A DNA stretch of 64,000 nt from an uncultured Litoreibacter sp. (GTDB taxonomy: Bacteria; Pseudomonadota; Alphaproteobacteria; Rhodobacterales; Rhodobacteraceae). The first letter of the stretch is position 1; each line of letters opens with the position of its first letter. The position numbers were made by a program, and so were the translations under genes. The stretch is from NCBI GenBank assembly GCA_947494435.1, contig CANLUY010000001.1:796001-860000 (forward strand), in the 5' to 3' direction. The notes beneath the pieces are model-generated. The model had not been told where the DNA came from, did not search any database, and saw only the letters and a list, made by a program, of their open reading frames with translations. This document shows, piece after piece, positions 16,919-26,264 of the stretch.

Positions 16919-18270
16919 GCGCCGGGTCCTTCCGTGTTAGATGTGATCTCAAGACTACCACCATGGGCAGTCGCAACGTCATCCGCGATGGTCAACCCAA
17001 GACCTGAGCCAACGACGTCACCAACATTTGACCCTCTTGAAAAGCGTTTCGTAAGCTTTTCAAGATCGACTTCCCCGAAGCCACGCCCTTGATCCCTGAA
17101 AGCCATGCGGCACGACTTTCCGCCCGTCAATTGTACTTCTATGTCAGTATCAGCAGGGGAGTATTTGATCGCATTGTCTAGAACATTGCGCACTGCGTTT
17201 TGCAGCAATATCGGATCACCCTGCACATTGATCGTATCGCGCGGGACATCCAATTTTATCCCAATGTCTTTCAACTCTGCCGTAGGAGACAATCGGTCGA
17301 CGACATCCCGCAAAAGATCGGCGGCATCAAGTGTCTCCGTTTCCAGCTGATCAGAGCGGAATGTCACCATCGCATGATCCAGAAGCTGCCCGGCAGAGCG
17401 GGAGCTTTCATCCACGGCTCGGATCATCTCACGCAGTGCTTTCTTATTGGCAGGGCGTTCCATCTGGCGGTGAATGACCTCCGCTTGCGTCCTTACCGTT
17501 GCCAGCGGTGTGCGGACCCGATGTGCGGCTTCGGTGATCAAGTCTTCGGACCGCGTCAGGGCAGAGCGTAACCTGCCCATGAAACTGTTTAGCCCACCAA
17601 CCAGCGGCACCAATTCGGTTGGTGTTGCTGCAGTAACAGGTCGGAGATCATTTGGCCCTCGACGGGCGACCGAGGCTGCCAATCGGTCCAGCGGCGACAT
17701 CGCGTTCTGCGCGGCGAGGAAGCTGAGCGCCGTCGCGACTAAAAAAAACGCCACACCAATCGCTACTGCAGTTGACGTGATCTTTGAAGAAATCGCAGCC
17801 AGCCCAAGGCGTGTCTGTCCGACCACCACTTGGACCGAAGCGGCCCGGTCTCCAGCGCTTAAAGTGCGCGACACGAGAACAGAGCGCAGTTGATCGCCAC
17901 GATAAGAGAACGTTTCAAAACGGGGTCCGCGTTGTGCTGTGCGCGTAGCGGGCAAAGGCAGGTCATCGTAGCCCGTCACCGTCGCGCCATTGACCAGCAC
18001 GCGATAGAACACGCGATCTTCGGAAATTGTGCTGAGCATGGAGATGGCGGAGTATGGCAACTCCAGCCGCACTTCGCCGCCATCGGAATAGATGGCGTCC
18101 GCGATCGACGTGGCGGAGGCCGCAAGAATGTTGTCTTGAGTATCGGTCGCCGCTTGTTCTGCGACGACCCTGACCGTCAGAAAGAACGCCACCGACAACA
18201 GGGCCGCAATCGCCGCAAGCTGCAAAACCAGCCGACGGCGGATCGATCCTTTTGCATTGTACAATTTCAT
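16888..18270 (-). CDS. tctE: Sensor histidine kinase, TctE type
   Basis: 460 residues. Membrane segments at ~13-35 and ~165-185 flank a periplasmic sensor domain (2CSK_N-like). Then HAMP-like linker, HisKA with EAAHRVRTPLATVRTQAEVI (phospho-His), and HATPase_c with N box VRNVLDNAIKYSP, FRDQGRGFGE and GSGLGLTIADDVATAHGG. Signals to the adjacent response regulator, whose stop overlaps this start by four bases. With the divergent tctCBA operon, the expected role is induction of tricarboxylate uptake. Confidence 0.93.
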   Translation of the reverse strand: MKLYNAKGSIRRRLVLQLAAIAALLSVAFFLTVRVVAEQAATDTQDNILAASATSIADAIYSDGGEVRLELPYSAISMLSTISEDRVFYRVLVNGATVTGYDDLPLPATRTAQRGPRFETFSYRGDQLRSVLVSRTLSAGDRAASVQVVVGQTRLGLAAISSKITSTAVAIGVAFFLVATALSFLAAQNAMSPLDRLAASVARRGPNDLRPVTAATPTELVPLVGGLNSFMGRLRSALTRSEDLITEAAHRVRTPLATVRTQAEVIHRQMERPANKKALREMIRAVDESSRSAGQLLDHAMVTFRSDQLETETLDAADLLRDVVDRLSPTAELKDIGIKLDVPRDTINVQGDPILLQNAVRNVLDNAIKYSPADTDIEVQLTGGKSCRMAFRDQGRGFGEVDLEKLTKRFSRGSNVGDVVGSGLGLTIADDVATAHGGSLEITSNTEGPGACVTLVLPLA

Positions 18271-18935
18271 GAGGCCAGAACCATCCGGTACCCAAGCCCA
18301 CGGACAGTTTCGATACTGGCTTGAGACGGCTCAAGCTTTCGGCGTAACCGCCCGACATAGACCTCAATCGCATTTTCTGAGACGTCATCACTGAACGAAA
18401 AAAGCCGATCCATCAGATGGCTCTTGGAAAAAATCTGACCCGGTGACGCGAAAAAGACTTCAAGCAAGCGCATCTCCCGATTGCGCAATTGTTCTGGGAT
18501 ACCGGCCACAATGATTTCGCCTGTGGTCGAATCAAAGACCACGTCACCATAGGTCTTGGCGTTGTTCGCAGCCCCGCCAAGGCGGCGCATGACAGCCCTG
18601 ACCCGCGCTTGCAGCTCAGAAAAATCAAAAGGCTTGGTGATATAATCATCCGCTCCAAGGTCGAGTAAACCGACCCTGTCAGACACTTCAGAGCGGGCCG
18701 TCAGCACAATGACAGGTGTCGGATTGCTGGCCGATCTATGGGCGCGCAAGAACTCGCGCCCGTCACCATCAGGCAGCATAATATCGAGCAAAATCATATC
18801 GTAAGCAACTGTACGAATGCTTGCCTCAGCATCTGCCAGAGTCTCTGCATGATCGGCGACGTGCCCTTCTTGTGCGAAACGATCACAGAGCGCCTTGGCA
18901 AGCTTTAGATTGTCTTCAACGAGCAGGAAGCGCAT
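18267..18935 (-). CDS. tctD: OmpR-family response regulator, TctD type
   Basis: 222 residues. Receiver domain with acidic pair in LLVEDN, phospho-acceptor Asp in MILLDIMLPDGDG (~residue 51), Thr in VIVLTAR and Lys in DYITKPFDF. C-terminal winged helix (~residues 125-220) reads LRNREMRLLEVFFASPGQIFSKSHLMDRLF and VYVGRLRRKLEP. Divergent from tctC across 103 bases, where its targets probably lie. Same operon as the sensor kinase and the orphan binding protein. Confidence 0.94.
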   Translation of the reverse strand: MRFLLVEDNLKLAKALCDRFAQEGHVADHAETLADAEASIRTVAYDMILLDIMLPDGDGREFLRAHRSASNPTPVIVLTARSEVSDRVGLLDLGADDYITKPFDFSELQARVRAVMRRLGGAANNAKTYGDVVFDSTTGEIIVAGIPEQLRNREMRLLEVFFASPGQIFSKSHLMDRLFSFSDDVSENAIEVYVGRLRRKLEPSQASIETVRGLGYRMVLAS

Positions 18936-19038
18936 GGCTCAAGCTCTCCCCCGAATGCGTGACAGGTTGGTGTCAGGTTGTTAGCCTCTCTTCGTCACAT
19001 GCGCGGATAAAACCGCGTCTGTCAAATGGGAGGAACCA

Positions 19039-20019
19039 ATGACAAAAACGCTTCTGAAGGCGCTCATGACGAGTGCCGTCGTTGCCGTGTCGGCAACAGG
19101 TATCACAACTGGCGCAGCTTCTGCTGCTGAATGTATTGCACCTGCCAACCCCGGCGGCGGCTGGGACTTCACCTGCCGTCAAATCGGTAAAATCATGTTC
19201 GACATCGGCGCGGTTGATAAACCCGTCCAAGTCACCAACATGCCCGGCGCCGGTGGCGGTCTGGCTTATGGCACAGTCGTCAACGAGCGCGGCTCGGACG
19301 AAGACCTAATCATCGCGGCGTCTTCCGCGACCACGACACGTCTAGCGCAAAACGCCTATGCAGGCATGACTGCTGACCAAGTCCGCTTCGTCGGCGCTAT
19401 CGGTGCGGATCCGGGCATCATCGCCGTCGCTGCGGACAGCGACATCAAAGACCTCGGCCAATTGGTCGACATGGTTAAAGCTGATCCGGGCTCCGTTGCG
19501 TTCGCTGGCGGTTCGGCTGTGGGTGGCTTCGACCACATGAAACCTCTGATGGTTCTGCAAAAAGCTGGCTTCACCGACATCACCAAGGTGAAATACATCG
19601 GCGTTGACGGCGGCGCAGACGCGATCACGCAAACTGTGGGTGGCTTCACTCAAGCCATGACCGGCGACATGTCCGAAGTTGTGTCCTTCTTGGCTAATGG
19701 CGACATCCGCGTCATCGCTGTCCTGACCGACGAGCGCGTCCCGGGCTTTGACGACATCCCAACCGCGAAAGAGCAAGGCTTCGACGTGGTCGCTGTGAAC
19801 TGGCGTGGTCTCTACGTGCCAAAAGGCATCTCCGACGCGAAGTTCGACGAATGGGCTGGCAAACTGCAGCAGGTCGCAGACAGCGCTGAGTGGGCAGAAG
19901 CTATGAAAGCAAACGGTCTGGCACCGTTCACCAAGGTCGGTGGCGATTTCCAATCCTATGTTGACGGCTTGGTCGCAGATATCGCGACAATGTCCAAAGA
20001 GCTGGGAGTCACCCAGTAA
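19039..20019 (+). CDS. tctC: Tripartite tricarboxylate transporter, periplasmic binding protein
   Basis: 326 residues, Bug/TctC family. Signal peptide (residues 1-~29, ...ITTGAASA), then AAECIAPANPGGGWDFTCRQI, the diagnostic APANPGGGWD carboxylate-binding strip. Captures citrate-like or other carboxylates in the periplasm for the TctAB membrane complex. The stop overlaps the tctB start by one base. Preceded by GGGAGG ribosome site. Exact ligand unknown. Confidence 0.95.
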   Translation: MTKTLLKALMTSAVVAVSATGITTGAASAAECIAPANPGGGWDFTCRQIGKIMFDIGAVDKPVQVTNMPGAGGGLAYGTVVNERGSDEDLIIAASSATTTRLAQNAYAGMTADQVRFVGAIGADPGIIAVAADSDIKDLGQLVDMVKADPGSVAFAGGSAVGGFDHMKPLMVLQKAGFTDITKVKYIGVDGGADAITQTVGGFTQAMTGDMSEVVSFLANGDIRVIAVLTDERVPGFDDIPTAKEQGFDVVAVNWRGLYVPKGISDAKFDEWAGKLQQVADSAEWAEAMKANGLAPFTKVGGDFQSYVDGLVADIATMSKELGVTQ

Positions 20020-20507
20020 TGGCATCTGACCGGATTTTCGGTCTGGTCACGCTTATAACGGCGGTCGCGTATATCGCGGCCGCCACGCAAATCCAGACAA
20101 ACTTTTTCTCAGGTGAATACCTGCCCAAGCTGTTCCCCATTATGATAGGGGCAGTCGCGGCACTTTCATCGCTGGTATTGATCTTCAAGCCAGACCCTGA
20201 CCCCGATTGGCCAATGGCGCGCACATGGGGCAATCTGCTGGTCGCCGTGATCGTGTTGGCGGTCTACTCCGTCCTGATCTCTCCACTGGGGTTCATCTTG
20301 CCGACCGCACTCGCTGCGATGATCCTGAGTTATCAAATCTCGCCGAACAGCAAACAAGCCGTGCTCGCAGGCATAGGGTTGTCACTGGGCCTCTTCGTGG
20401 TCTTCAAGTTTATTTTGATGCTCGGCAATGTCGTTGCCTATCGCATTCCAACGCCCGCAAAACTGTGGGACGCAATCTCAATTCTTATTCCATTCGTGGG
20501 GCACTAA
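20019..20507 (+). CDS. tctB: Tripartite tricarboxylate transporter, small membrane subunit
   Basis: 162 residues with four membrane helices (~8-25, ~42-60, ~72-95, ~115-140), matching the TctB subunit that supports TctA. Position between tctC and tctA with 1-base and 3-base spacing confirms the role; TctB sequences themselves are weakly conserved. Confidence 0.92.
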   Translation: MASDRIFGLVTLITAVAYIAAATQIQTNFFSGEYLPKLFPIMIGAVAALSSLVLIFKPDPDPDWPMARTWGNLLVAVIVLAVYSVLISPLGFILPTALAAMILSYQISPNSKQAVLAGIGLSLGLFVVFKFILMLGNVVAYRIPTPAKLWDAISILIPFVGH

Positions 20508-20510
20508 GCC

Positions 20511-22016
20511 ATGGAAACCCTTGCAAATCTCGCGCTCGGCTTCTCCGTCGCGTTGTCGCCCTATACGCTGCTGCTGGCCGTGATCGGCTGTTTTATCGGC
20601 ACCATCATCGGCGCGCTTCCGGGCTTGGGCCCGTCGAACGGCGTAGCCATCCTGATCCCTATTTCATTCGCACTTGGCCTTGATGCCACGGCCGCTTTGG
20701 TGCTGATGACGGCTGTCTATTACGGCGCGATGTATGGCGGACGGATTAGTTCGATCCTGCTCAACATTCCGGGCGACGAGCCCGCGCTGATGACGACCCT
20801 CGATGGCTATCCAATGGCCAAAAAGGGAGAAGCTGGCAACGCCCTCGTCCTCTCCGGCGTTGCCTCTTTTGTGGGCGCGTTGCTGGCGACAATCGGGCTG
20901 ATCCTGTTGGCCCCTGTACTGGCACGGGTGGCCTTCCTGTTCGGCCCGGCTGAGTATTTTGCGCTGTACCTGCTGGCCTTCTGCACCCTTGGCGGCATGG
21001 CCTCCAACAACCAAGCCAAATCCGCGATCGCGGCTTGCATCGGGCTTGGGATCGCGATGATCGGGGTGGATTCTTCTTCCGGTCTACCACGCCTGACCGG
21101 CGGCAATTTGCACCTCTATGATGGGGTCGATTTCCTTGTCGCTATCGTTGGTTTGTTCGCCATCGCCGAGCTGTTCTTCTTCATTGAAAGCCACGGCAAA
21201 GGGTCTTCCATCGGGGTCGTCCTCGACAAGGTGACGATCCCTTGGAAATACATCAAGCAGACCTTCCCAACGATGTTGCGCGCCTCTGGCGTGGGCTTTG
21301 TGGCGGGGGTTTTGCCCGGCGCTGGCGCATCGTTGGGATCCTTCCTTGCCTACATGACGGAGAAATCCATCGCCGGCGAAAAGGGCGGGTTCGGCACAGG
21401 GGCACCCCGTGGCATTGCCGCGCCAGAAGCGGGCAATAACTCCGCTGCGGGTGGGGCGTTGGTGCCGATGCTGACGCTGGGTGTGCCGGGGTCGGGGACC
21501 ACTGCGGTCCTATTGGCTTTGCTTATGACGCTGAACATTACGCCGGGGCCGACCCTGTTCCGCGACAACCCTGATGTGGTCTGGGGTCTGATCGCGTCGC
21601 TGCTGATCGCGAACGTCGTCTTGTTGGTGATGAACGTCCCGATGGTGAAGATCTTCGTGAAGATCCTGTCGGTTCCTGCATGGGTCTTGTTGCCGGGTGT
21701 CACGATGATCTCGACCACCGGCATTTTCGCTTTGACGGGCAGCTACTTCGATCTGCTGATGTTGGTGGGCTTCGGGGTGCTTGGATACTTCCTGCGGAAG
21801 CTGGATGTGCCGACGGTGCCTGTAATCCTTGGCATCTTGCTGGGCGGTAATATGGAGGATGCATTGCGGCGCGCTATGACGCTGTCTGATGGTGATCCGA
21901 TGTATCTGTTCTCCAGTCCGATCGCGGTTGGGTTCTGGGTGGCGGCAATCTTGGGCTTTGTGGCACCGATGTTCCTGCGCGGCATCCTGAAGAAGCCGGA
22001 GGGGCACAAGGACTGA
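20511..22016 (+). CDS. tctA: Tripartite tricarboxylate transporter, large membrane subunit
   Basis: 501 residues with about twelve membrane helices. Two conserved signatures are visible: IGCFIGTIIGALPGLGPSNGVAILIPISFALG near the N-terminus and GVGFVAGVLPGAGASLGSFLAYMTEKS in the middle, plus GAPRGIAAPEAGNNSAAGGALVPMLTLGVPGSGTTAVLL. Catalyses cation-coupled uptake with TctC and TctB. Its stop overlaps the start of the AtuA-like gene by one base, which ties that enzyme to the imported substrate. Confidence 0.96.
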   Translation: METLANLALGFSVALSPYTLLLAVIGCFIGTIIGALPGLGPSNGVAILIPISFALGLDATAALVLMTAVYYGAMYGGRISSILLNIPGDEPALMTTLDGYPMAKKGEAGNALVLSGVASFVGALLATIGLILLAPVLARVAFLFGPAEYFALYLLAFCTLGGMASNNQAKSAIAACIGLGIAMIGVDSSSGLPRLTGGNLHLYDGVDFLVAIVGLFAIAELFFFIESHGKGSSIGVVLDKVTIPWKYIKQTFPTMLRASGVGFVAGVLPGAGASLGSFLAYMTEKSIAGEKGGFGTGAPRGIAAPEAGNNSAAGGALVPMLTLGVPGSGTTAVLLALLMTLNITPGPTLFRDNPDVVWGLIASLLIANVVLLVMNVPMVKIFVKILSVPAWVLLPGVTMISTTGIFALTGSYFDLLMLVGFGVLGYFLRKLDVPTVPVILGILLGGNMEDALRRAMTLSDGDPMYLFSSPIAVGFWVAAILGFVAPMFLRGILKKPEGHKD

Positions 22017-23371
22017 TGGTCCGCGTTCTCGTTCCATCTGGGGCTTTAGGTCTCAACTATGATAAAAAAGCGTTGCAGCGTGGTATCTTAGCTAAGCCTG
22101 ACATCATCGCAATCGACGGAGGGTCCACGGATAGTGGGCCTTCTTACCTTGGGCGGGGCGTATCGAAATATGCGCGCTCCTCGACCAAGATCGAATGGGC
22201 CGGATTGATGGAGGCGCGGGCTGAGGCGGGGTGCCCTTTGGTCATTGGGACCGCAGGAACCTGCGGCACGGATAGCGCCGTGGATTGGATGCTCGACATC
22301 ACGCGGGAGATTGCGGCGGAGCAAGGCAGACCGGTGAAGATCGCTTTGCTGCGGAGTTCGCAAGATGCTGAATATATTGTACAATCCTATGCGTCGAACA
22401 GCGTAACGCCGCTTTCGAATGCGCCTGAGATTGATGCGGAGACGATCAAAGGCTGCACCAATATCGTGGCGCTTGCGGGGGTCGAACAAATCACGGAAGC
22501 ACTGGAAACAGGTGCGGATATCATCATTGCGGGGCGGACGACGGATACCGCGATCATCGCAGCTTTGCCTATAAAACAAGGGCTTAACGCAGGTGCGGCC
22601 TGGCACGGGGCGAAGATCGGAGAGTGCGGGGCGCTTTGTGCGACCAATCCGCAATCGGGCGTCATTCTGATCGATTTCGACGCTGACGGCTTCACCGTGA
22701 CCCCGCTGGCGGATGGGGCGCATGCGACGCCGCATACGGTGTCTGCGCATATGCTTTACGAGAATTCCGACCCGTTTATCCTGTACGAGCCGGGTGGTCA
22801 TCTGGACGTAACTGGTAGTAAATACAAGGCGTTAGATGACACGTCCGTTAGGGTGACGGGATCCAAATGGGTGCCGTCTGATCGCTACACAGTGAAACTC
22901 GAAGGGGCGCGGGTGGCGGGGTATCAAACCGTTGTTATGGCTCTCTTGAGGGATGAGCATTACGTGGCACATGCGCAGGAATGGACGGATGATATTGTTG
23001 CGAAATGCTCGGCCAAGGCGAAGGATCGCTTGGGGCTAGGCGACGATGATTTTACCATTGAAATCAGGTTGATAGGGCAAACGGCAAGCTTCGGCGAGTT
23101 AGAAAAAAATCGCACCATTCCGACCGAGATCGGTGCGATTGGCATTGTCACGGCAAGGACGGAAGCCTTGTCGGAGGAAATTGGGAAGCTGTTGAATCCC
23201 TACCTTTTGCACCATCCGCTGACAGTGGAAGAGGAGGTTCCGACCTTCGCGTTTCTGTTCTCTCCGGCGGAAATGCCGCGTGGGGCGACGTATGAATTCG
23301 TTTTGAATCATACGCTTACGCTTGAGGATCCGATGGATGCGTTCACGTTGGAGGTGCATGAGGTTGGCTAG
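22016..23371 (+). CDS. AtuA-like (DUF1446) acyclic terpene utilization family protein
   Basis: 451 residues. The opening VRVLVPSGALGL and DIIAIDGGSTDSGPSYLG, GTAGTCGTDSAVDWML and IIAGRTTDTAIIAALP are typical of the AtuA/DUF1446 family. That family is named from terpene catabolism in Pseudomonas but is broadly spread and mostly uncharacterised. Translationally coupled to tctA (one-base overlap) and to the DUF4387-like gene (14-base overlap), so the unit tctCBA-AtuA-DUF4387 likely imports and processes one carboxylate. The reaction is not known to me. Confidence 0.85.
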   Translation: MVRVLVPSGALGLNYDKKALQRGILAKPDIIAIDGGSTDSGPSYLGRGVSKYARSSTKIEWAGLMEARAEAGCPLVIGTAGTCGTDSAVDWMLDITREIAAEQGRPVKIALLRSSQDAEYIVQSYASNSVTPLSNAPEIDAETIKGCTNIVALAGVEQITEALETGADIIIAGRTTDTAIIAALPIKQGLNAGAAWHGAKIGECGALCATNPQSGVILIDFDADGFTVTPLADGAHATPHTVSAHMLYENSDPFILYEPGGHLDVTGSKYKALDDTSVRVTGSKWVPSDRYTVKLEGARVAGYQTVVMALLRDEHYVAHAQEWTDDIVAKCSAKAKDRLGLGDDDFTIEIRLIGQTASFGELEKNRTIPTEIGAIGIVTARTEALSEEIGKLLNPYLLHHPLTVEEEVPTFAFLFSPAEMPRGATYEFVLNHTLTLEDPMDAFTLEVHEVG

Positions 23372-23663
23372 GTTGAAAGATCATGTGCAAAAGGTGCGCA
23401 GCAAGAATGCCGGGCCGTTTTGGCTGACCATTGATATCTTCTGCGGGTCACCGGAAGCCTATGAGATGGTTATTGACAAGCTCAGTTCTAAGCAGGTTGC
23501 GAAAGTGTTCGAGACCTCGGAACAGAAGCTCAAACGGTTCGATATCTCGGATCTGAACGTGGTTAAATTTAGCTTACCACGACCTGAAATTCAGGGGTCG
23601 ATCCGCGACCGCGATATGCATGGTGCCTCTTGGGCGGCACTGCTGTCTGAGGTCGAGATCTGA
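23358..23663 (+). CDS. DUF4387-family protein
   Basis: 101 residues from ATG 23358 (MRLARLKDHVQKVRSKNAGPFWLTIDIFCGSPEAYEMV). The KVRSKNAGPFWLTIDIFC opening and C-terminal RDRDMHGASWAALLSEVEI match the short DUF4387 proteins that accompany or are fused to DUF1446 proteins. Probably a subunit of the same enzyme as the upstream gene, given the 14-base overlap. Biochemical role unknown. Convergent with frcK after three bases. Confidence 0.8.
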   Translation: MRLARLKDHVQKVRSKNAGPFWLTIDIFCGSPEAYEMVIDKLSSKQVAKVFETSEQKLKRFDISDLNVVKFSLPRPEIQGSIRDRDMHGASWAALLSEVEI

Positions 23664-23666
23664 AGT

Positions 23667-24275
23667 TTATCCCCAATTTGTACAACTTAAATCGGCCTCA
23701 AACCCATGTTGTACAACATTTTCGGCGTTCGGAATGTCGTTACTCTCGGCCTTCTTAACCGCATCGTCATTATTGAAACCGTGGTTAAGCCAGCGGCGGA
23801 TGAGGCGTTCGCGGAGGATGTCTATCGGAACGTCCAGTGAGATCGACAAATCCCATTCAGCTTTCAACTCGTTCCATGGGGCTGTGTTTAACAAAAGGTA
23901 ATTGCCTTCGACGATGACGGTCTCGCACTCTGCGGGAATTTGGTTGGCATCGGGGATCACGGCATCTTTTGTGCGGTCGAAGAGCGGATAGGAAATTGCC
24001 CCTTCCAATTGCATGGATTTTACCAGCGCGACGAAGCCGTCAGCATCGAACGTATGTGCGGCCCCCTTGCGATGACGTTGGCCCATTTCTGAGAGCGTAT
24101 CATTGTCGAGGTGAAAGCCATCCATAGGAACGACGCAGGATTTTGGAATCTGTTGGCCAAGCTTTTCGGCGACGGTCGACTTGCCGCTGGCGGGTGGGCC
24201 AGCCACAGCGATGATGCGACGGTGCCGGGTCCGTGGAACTTTTGTGATGCGCTCAACAAGATCGTCTAAGTTCAT
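23667..24275 (-). CDS. frcK: Sugar/nucleoside kinase, FrcK-like P-loop kinase
   Basis: 202 residues of the uridine-kinase/PRK-like P-loop family. Walker A is AVAGPPASGKSTVAEKL (residues ~22-38); PMDGFHLDND and VIVEGNYLLLN follow, the substrate and Walker B regions. In Sinorhizobium the gene order frcBCAK encodes a fructose/mannose/ribose transporter plus kinase, and the same order occurs here. Start overlaps the frcA stop by four bases. Substrate specificity is inferred from context. Confidence 0.85.
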   Translation of the reverse strand: MNLDDLVERITKVPRTRHRRIIAVAGPPASGKSTVAEKLGQQIPKSCVVPMDGFHLDNDTLSEMGQRHRKGAAHTFDADGFVALVKSMQLEGAISYPLFDRTKDAVIPDANQIPAECETVIVEGNYLLLNTAPWNELKAEWDLSISLDVPIDILRERLIRRWLNHGFNNDDAVKKAESNDIPNAENVVQHGFEADLSCTNWG

Positions 24276-25051
24276 GCGGGTTCAAGTCCTGATGGCGCCT
24301 CCTTCGCGCCAGTCATGAAGGCGACGGCATCGGACATGGTGTAGTCCTTTGGATTGATCACACACAGACGGCGACCGAGGCGATGGACGTGGATGCGATC
24401 TGCAACCTCGAACACATGAGGCATGTTGTGGCTGATCAGGATGATCGGGATGCCACGGGATCGCACGTCCTGGATCAACTCAAGAACTTTGCGGCTTTCT
24501 TTGACACCGAGGGCGGCGGTGGGCTCGTCGAGGATGATCACCTTGGAGCCGAAGGCTGCGGCGCGGGCCACGGCGACGCCTTGGCGTTGACCGCCTGAAA
24601 GGGTCTCGACCGCTTGGTTGATGTTCTGGATCGTCATCAGGCCAAGCTCTGTCAGTTTATCGCGGGCTTGGCGTTCCATCTCAGACCGGTCGAGCTTGCG
24701 GAAAACGGACCCCATGATCCCTGGCTTTCGGATTTCGCGGCCCATGAACATGTTGTCGGCGATGGAAAGGGCGGGCGACATGGCGAGGGTTTGGTAGACC
24801 GTTTCGATGCCAGCTTCGCGGCCTTGGATCGGGGATTTGAAACTGATCTTTTTGTTTTCGAGGAAGATAACTCCTTCATCTGGCATGACAGCGCCGGAGA
24901 TGGCTTTGATCAGGGTCGATTTGCCTGCCCCGTTGTCGCCGATGACAGCAAGGATTTCGCCGGGCATCAGGTCGAAGTCGCAATGATCAAGAGCGGTGAC
25001 CTTGCCGTAGCGTTTCACCAGACCACGGCCTTTGAGGATGGGTTCCGTCAT
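24272..25051 (-). CDS. frcA: Sugar ABC transporter ATP-binding protein
   Basis: 259 residues from ATG 25051 (MTEPILKGRGLVKRYGKVTALDHCDFDLMPGE). Walker A VIGDNGAGKSTLIKA, signature LSGGQRQGVAVARA, Walker B KVIILDEPTAALG and H-loop ILISHNMPH are all present. It is a single-domain ATPase, as in FrcA, not the double-length RbsA type. Start overlaps the frcC stop (ATGA). Powers uptake of a hexose or pentose with FrcB and FrcC. Confidence 0.94.
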   Translation of the reverse strand: MTEPILKGRGLVKRYGKVTALDHCDFDLMPGEILAVIGDNGAGKSTLIKAISGAVMPDEGVIFLENKKISFKSPIQGREAGIETVYQTLAMSPALSIADNMFMGREIRKPGIMGSVFRKLDRSEMERQARDKLTELGLMTIQNINQAVETLSGGQRQGVAVARAAAFGSKVIILDEPTAALGVKESRKVLELIQDVRSRGIPIILISHNMPHVFEVADRIHVHRLGRRLCVINPKDYTMSDAVAFMTGAKEAPSGLEPA

Positions 25052-26127
25052 GCTGAGGCCTTTCTGATCCACTGGTCCACGGTTGTCGCGCCGATGATGA
25101 GTACGCCGATCAACAGGAAGGTCCATTGCGGGTCGGCGCCGTACATGCGCAGGCCCAGTTCGAACACGCCAACGATGAGCGCGCCAAACAGCGCGCCGAG
25201 GATGGAGCCGCGTCCACCAAATAGCGAGATGCCCCCGATCACCACAGCGGTGATGGATTGAATGTTGCCAATGACGCCTGTCGTCGCGGAGGGAGAGACG
25301 GAGCCGAAGCGTCCGATCATCACCCAGCCTGCGAGCGCGCAGATCAGGCCGACGAGGGCGTAGACGGAGATAATGGTTTTCTTGACGTCGACACCGGCAA
25401 GCTCCGCCGCCTCCGGGTCATCGCCCACGGCGTAGACATGCCTGCCCCATGCGGTGTGTTTCAAGACGTAAGCCAGCAGGAAGACCAGCGCGATCATGAA
25501 GACGACACCAAGCGTGAAGGACGCGCCGCCCATTTGGTATTTCGTGCCGAAGAATTGGAGCATCGGGGCCTCCGCCTCGATATCTTGGGAGCGGATGGTT
25601 TCATTGGCGGAATAGATGTAGTTCGCGGCCAGCACGATCTGCCACATGCCGAGGGTCACGATGAAGGGCGGCAGTTTGACTTTGGCGACCAACCAGCCGG
25701 AGCACGCGCCGATGGCGGTGCCTGCGATCAGACCCGCCGGGATCGCTATCATCGGCGGCATGCCGTATCGGAAGGTAAATTGCCCCATAATGACGGAGGT
25801 CAGGACGGCGATTGCGCCCACGGAAAGGTCGATGCCTGCAGTCAGGATGATCAGGCTTTGCGCGGCGGCGAGGACGCCCACGATCTGCACCTGTTGCAAG
25901 ATCAGCGTCAGCGCGAAAGGGGAGAAGAATTTGCTGCCCAAAAGAACCGCAAACAGGAGCAGCGACATGACCAATACGATCAAGGGCACCAGCGCCGGGT
26001 TCTCGTGCAGGACATGTTGAATTCTGCCAAGTGTCGAGCGGCGGGTGTCTTCGAATTCCGCGACTGTGGCGTCGGAATTGGACAGGTCGGATTCGTAATC
26101 CGAGCCGGACGGCGTAGTCTCTGACAT
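25048..26127 (-). CDS. frcC: Sugar ABC transporter permease
   Basis: 359 residues from ATG 26127 with GAGGGAG upstream. About ten membrane helices of the RbsC/AraH type: SLIILTAGIDLSVGAIAVLTSVIMG, VTLGMWQIVLAANYIYSANETIRSQ, VYAVGDDPEAAELAGVDVKKTIISVYALVGLICALAGW and AVVIGGISLFGGRGSILGALFGALIVGVFELGLRM. Has a polar N-terminal extension (residues 1-~40). Second gene of the frcBCAK-type operon. Confidence 0.94.
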   Translation of the reverse strand: MSETTPSGSDYESDLSNSDATVAEFEDTRRSTLGRIQHVLHENPALVPLIVLVMSLLLFAVLLGSKFFSPFALTLILQQVQIVGVLAAAQSLIILTAGIDLSVGAIAVLTSVIMGQFTFRYGMPPMIAIPAGLIAGTAIGACSGWLVAKVKLPPFIVTLGMWQIVLAANYIYSANETIRSQDIEAEAPMLQFFGTKYQMGGASFTLGVVFMIALVFLLAYVLKHTAWGRHVYAVGDDPEAAELAGVDVKKTIISVYALVGLICALAGWVMIGRFGSVSPSATTGVIGNIQSITAVVIGGISLFGGRGSILGALFGALIVGVFELGLRMYGADPQWTFLLIGVLIIGATTVDQWIRKASA

Positions 26128-26218
26128 GGAAAGCTCCCTCGGGAATTTGGTGTTCAGCACTGCCTTAGAGGGTCAGAAAGGCACGGCGGGCTCACAAAGA
26201 GAAGGAAAATCTTGATGT

Positions 26219-26243
26219 GAGAGGGACGGCATGCGCCCCTCTC
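26219..26243 (-). terminator. Hairpin between frcB and frcC
   Basis: GAGAGGG (26219-26225) pairs with CCCTCTC (26237-26243) just after the frcB stop in the 137-nt frcB-frcC gap. No long T run follows. Such hairpins after binding-protein genes often protect the upstream message or attenuate the rest of the operon, giving excess binding protein. Confidence 0.45.
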
Positions 26244-26264
26244 AAATGTCTCAGCGCTAGACGA

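Noticed and set aside
25258-26124. 288-residue plus-strand frame opposite frcC
   Set aside because: Asp/Arg/Gly-rich translation of the reverse of a membrane protein gene; not a plausible protein.
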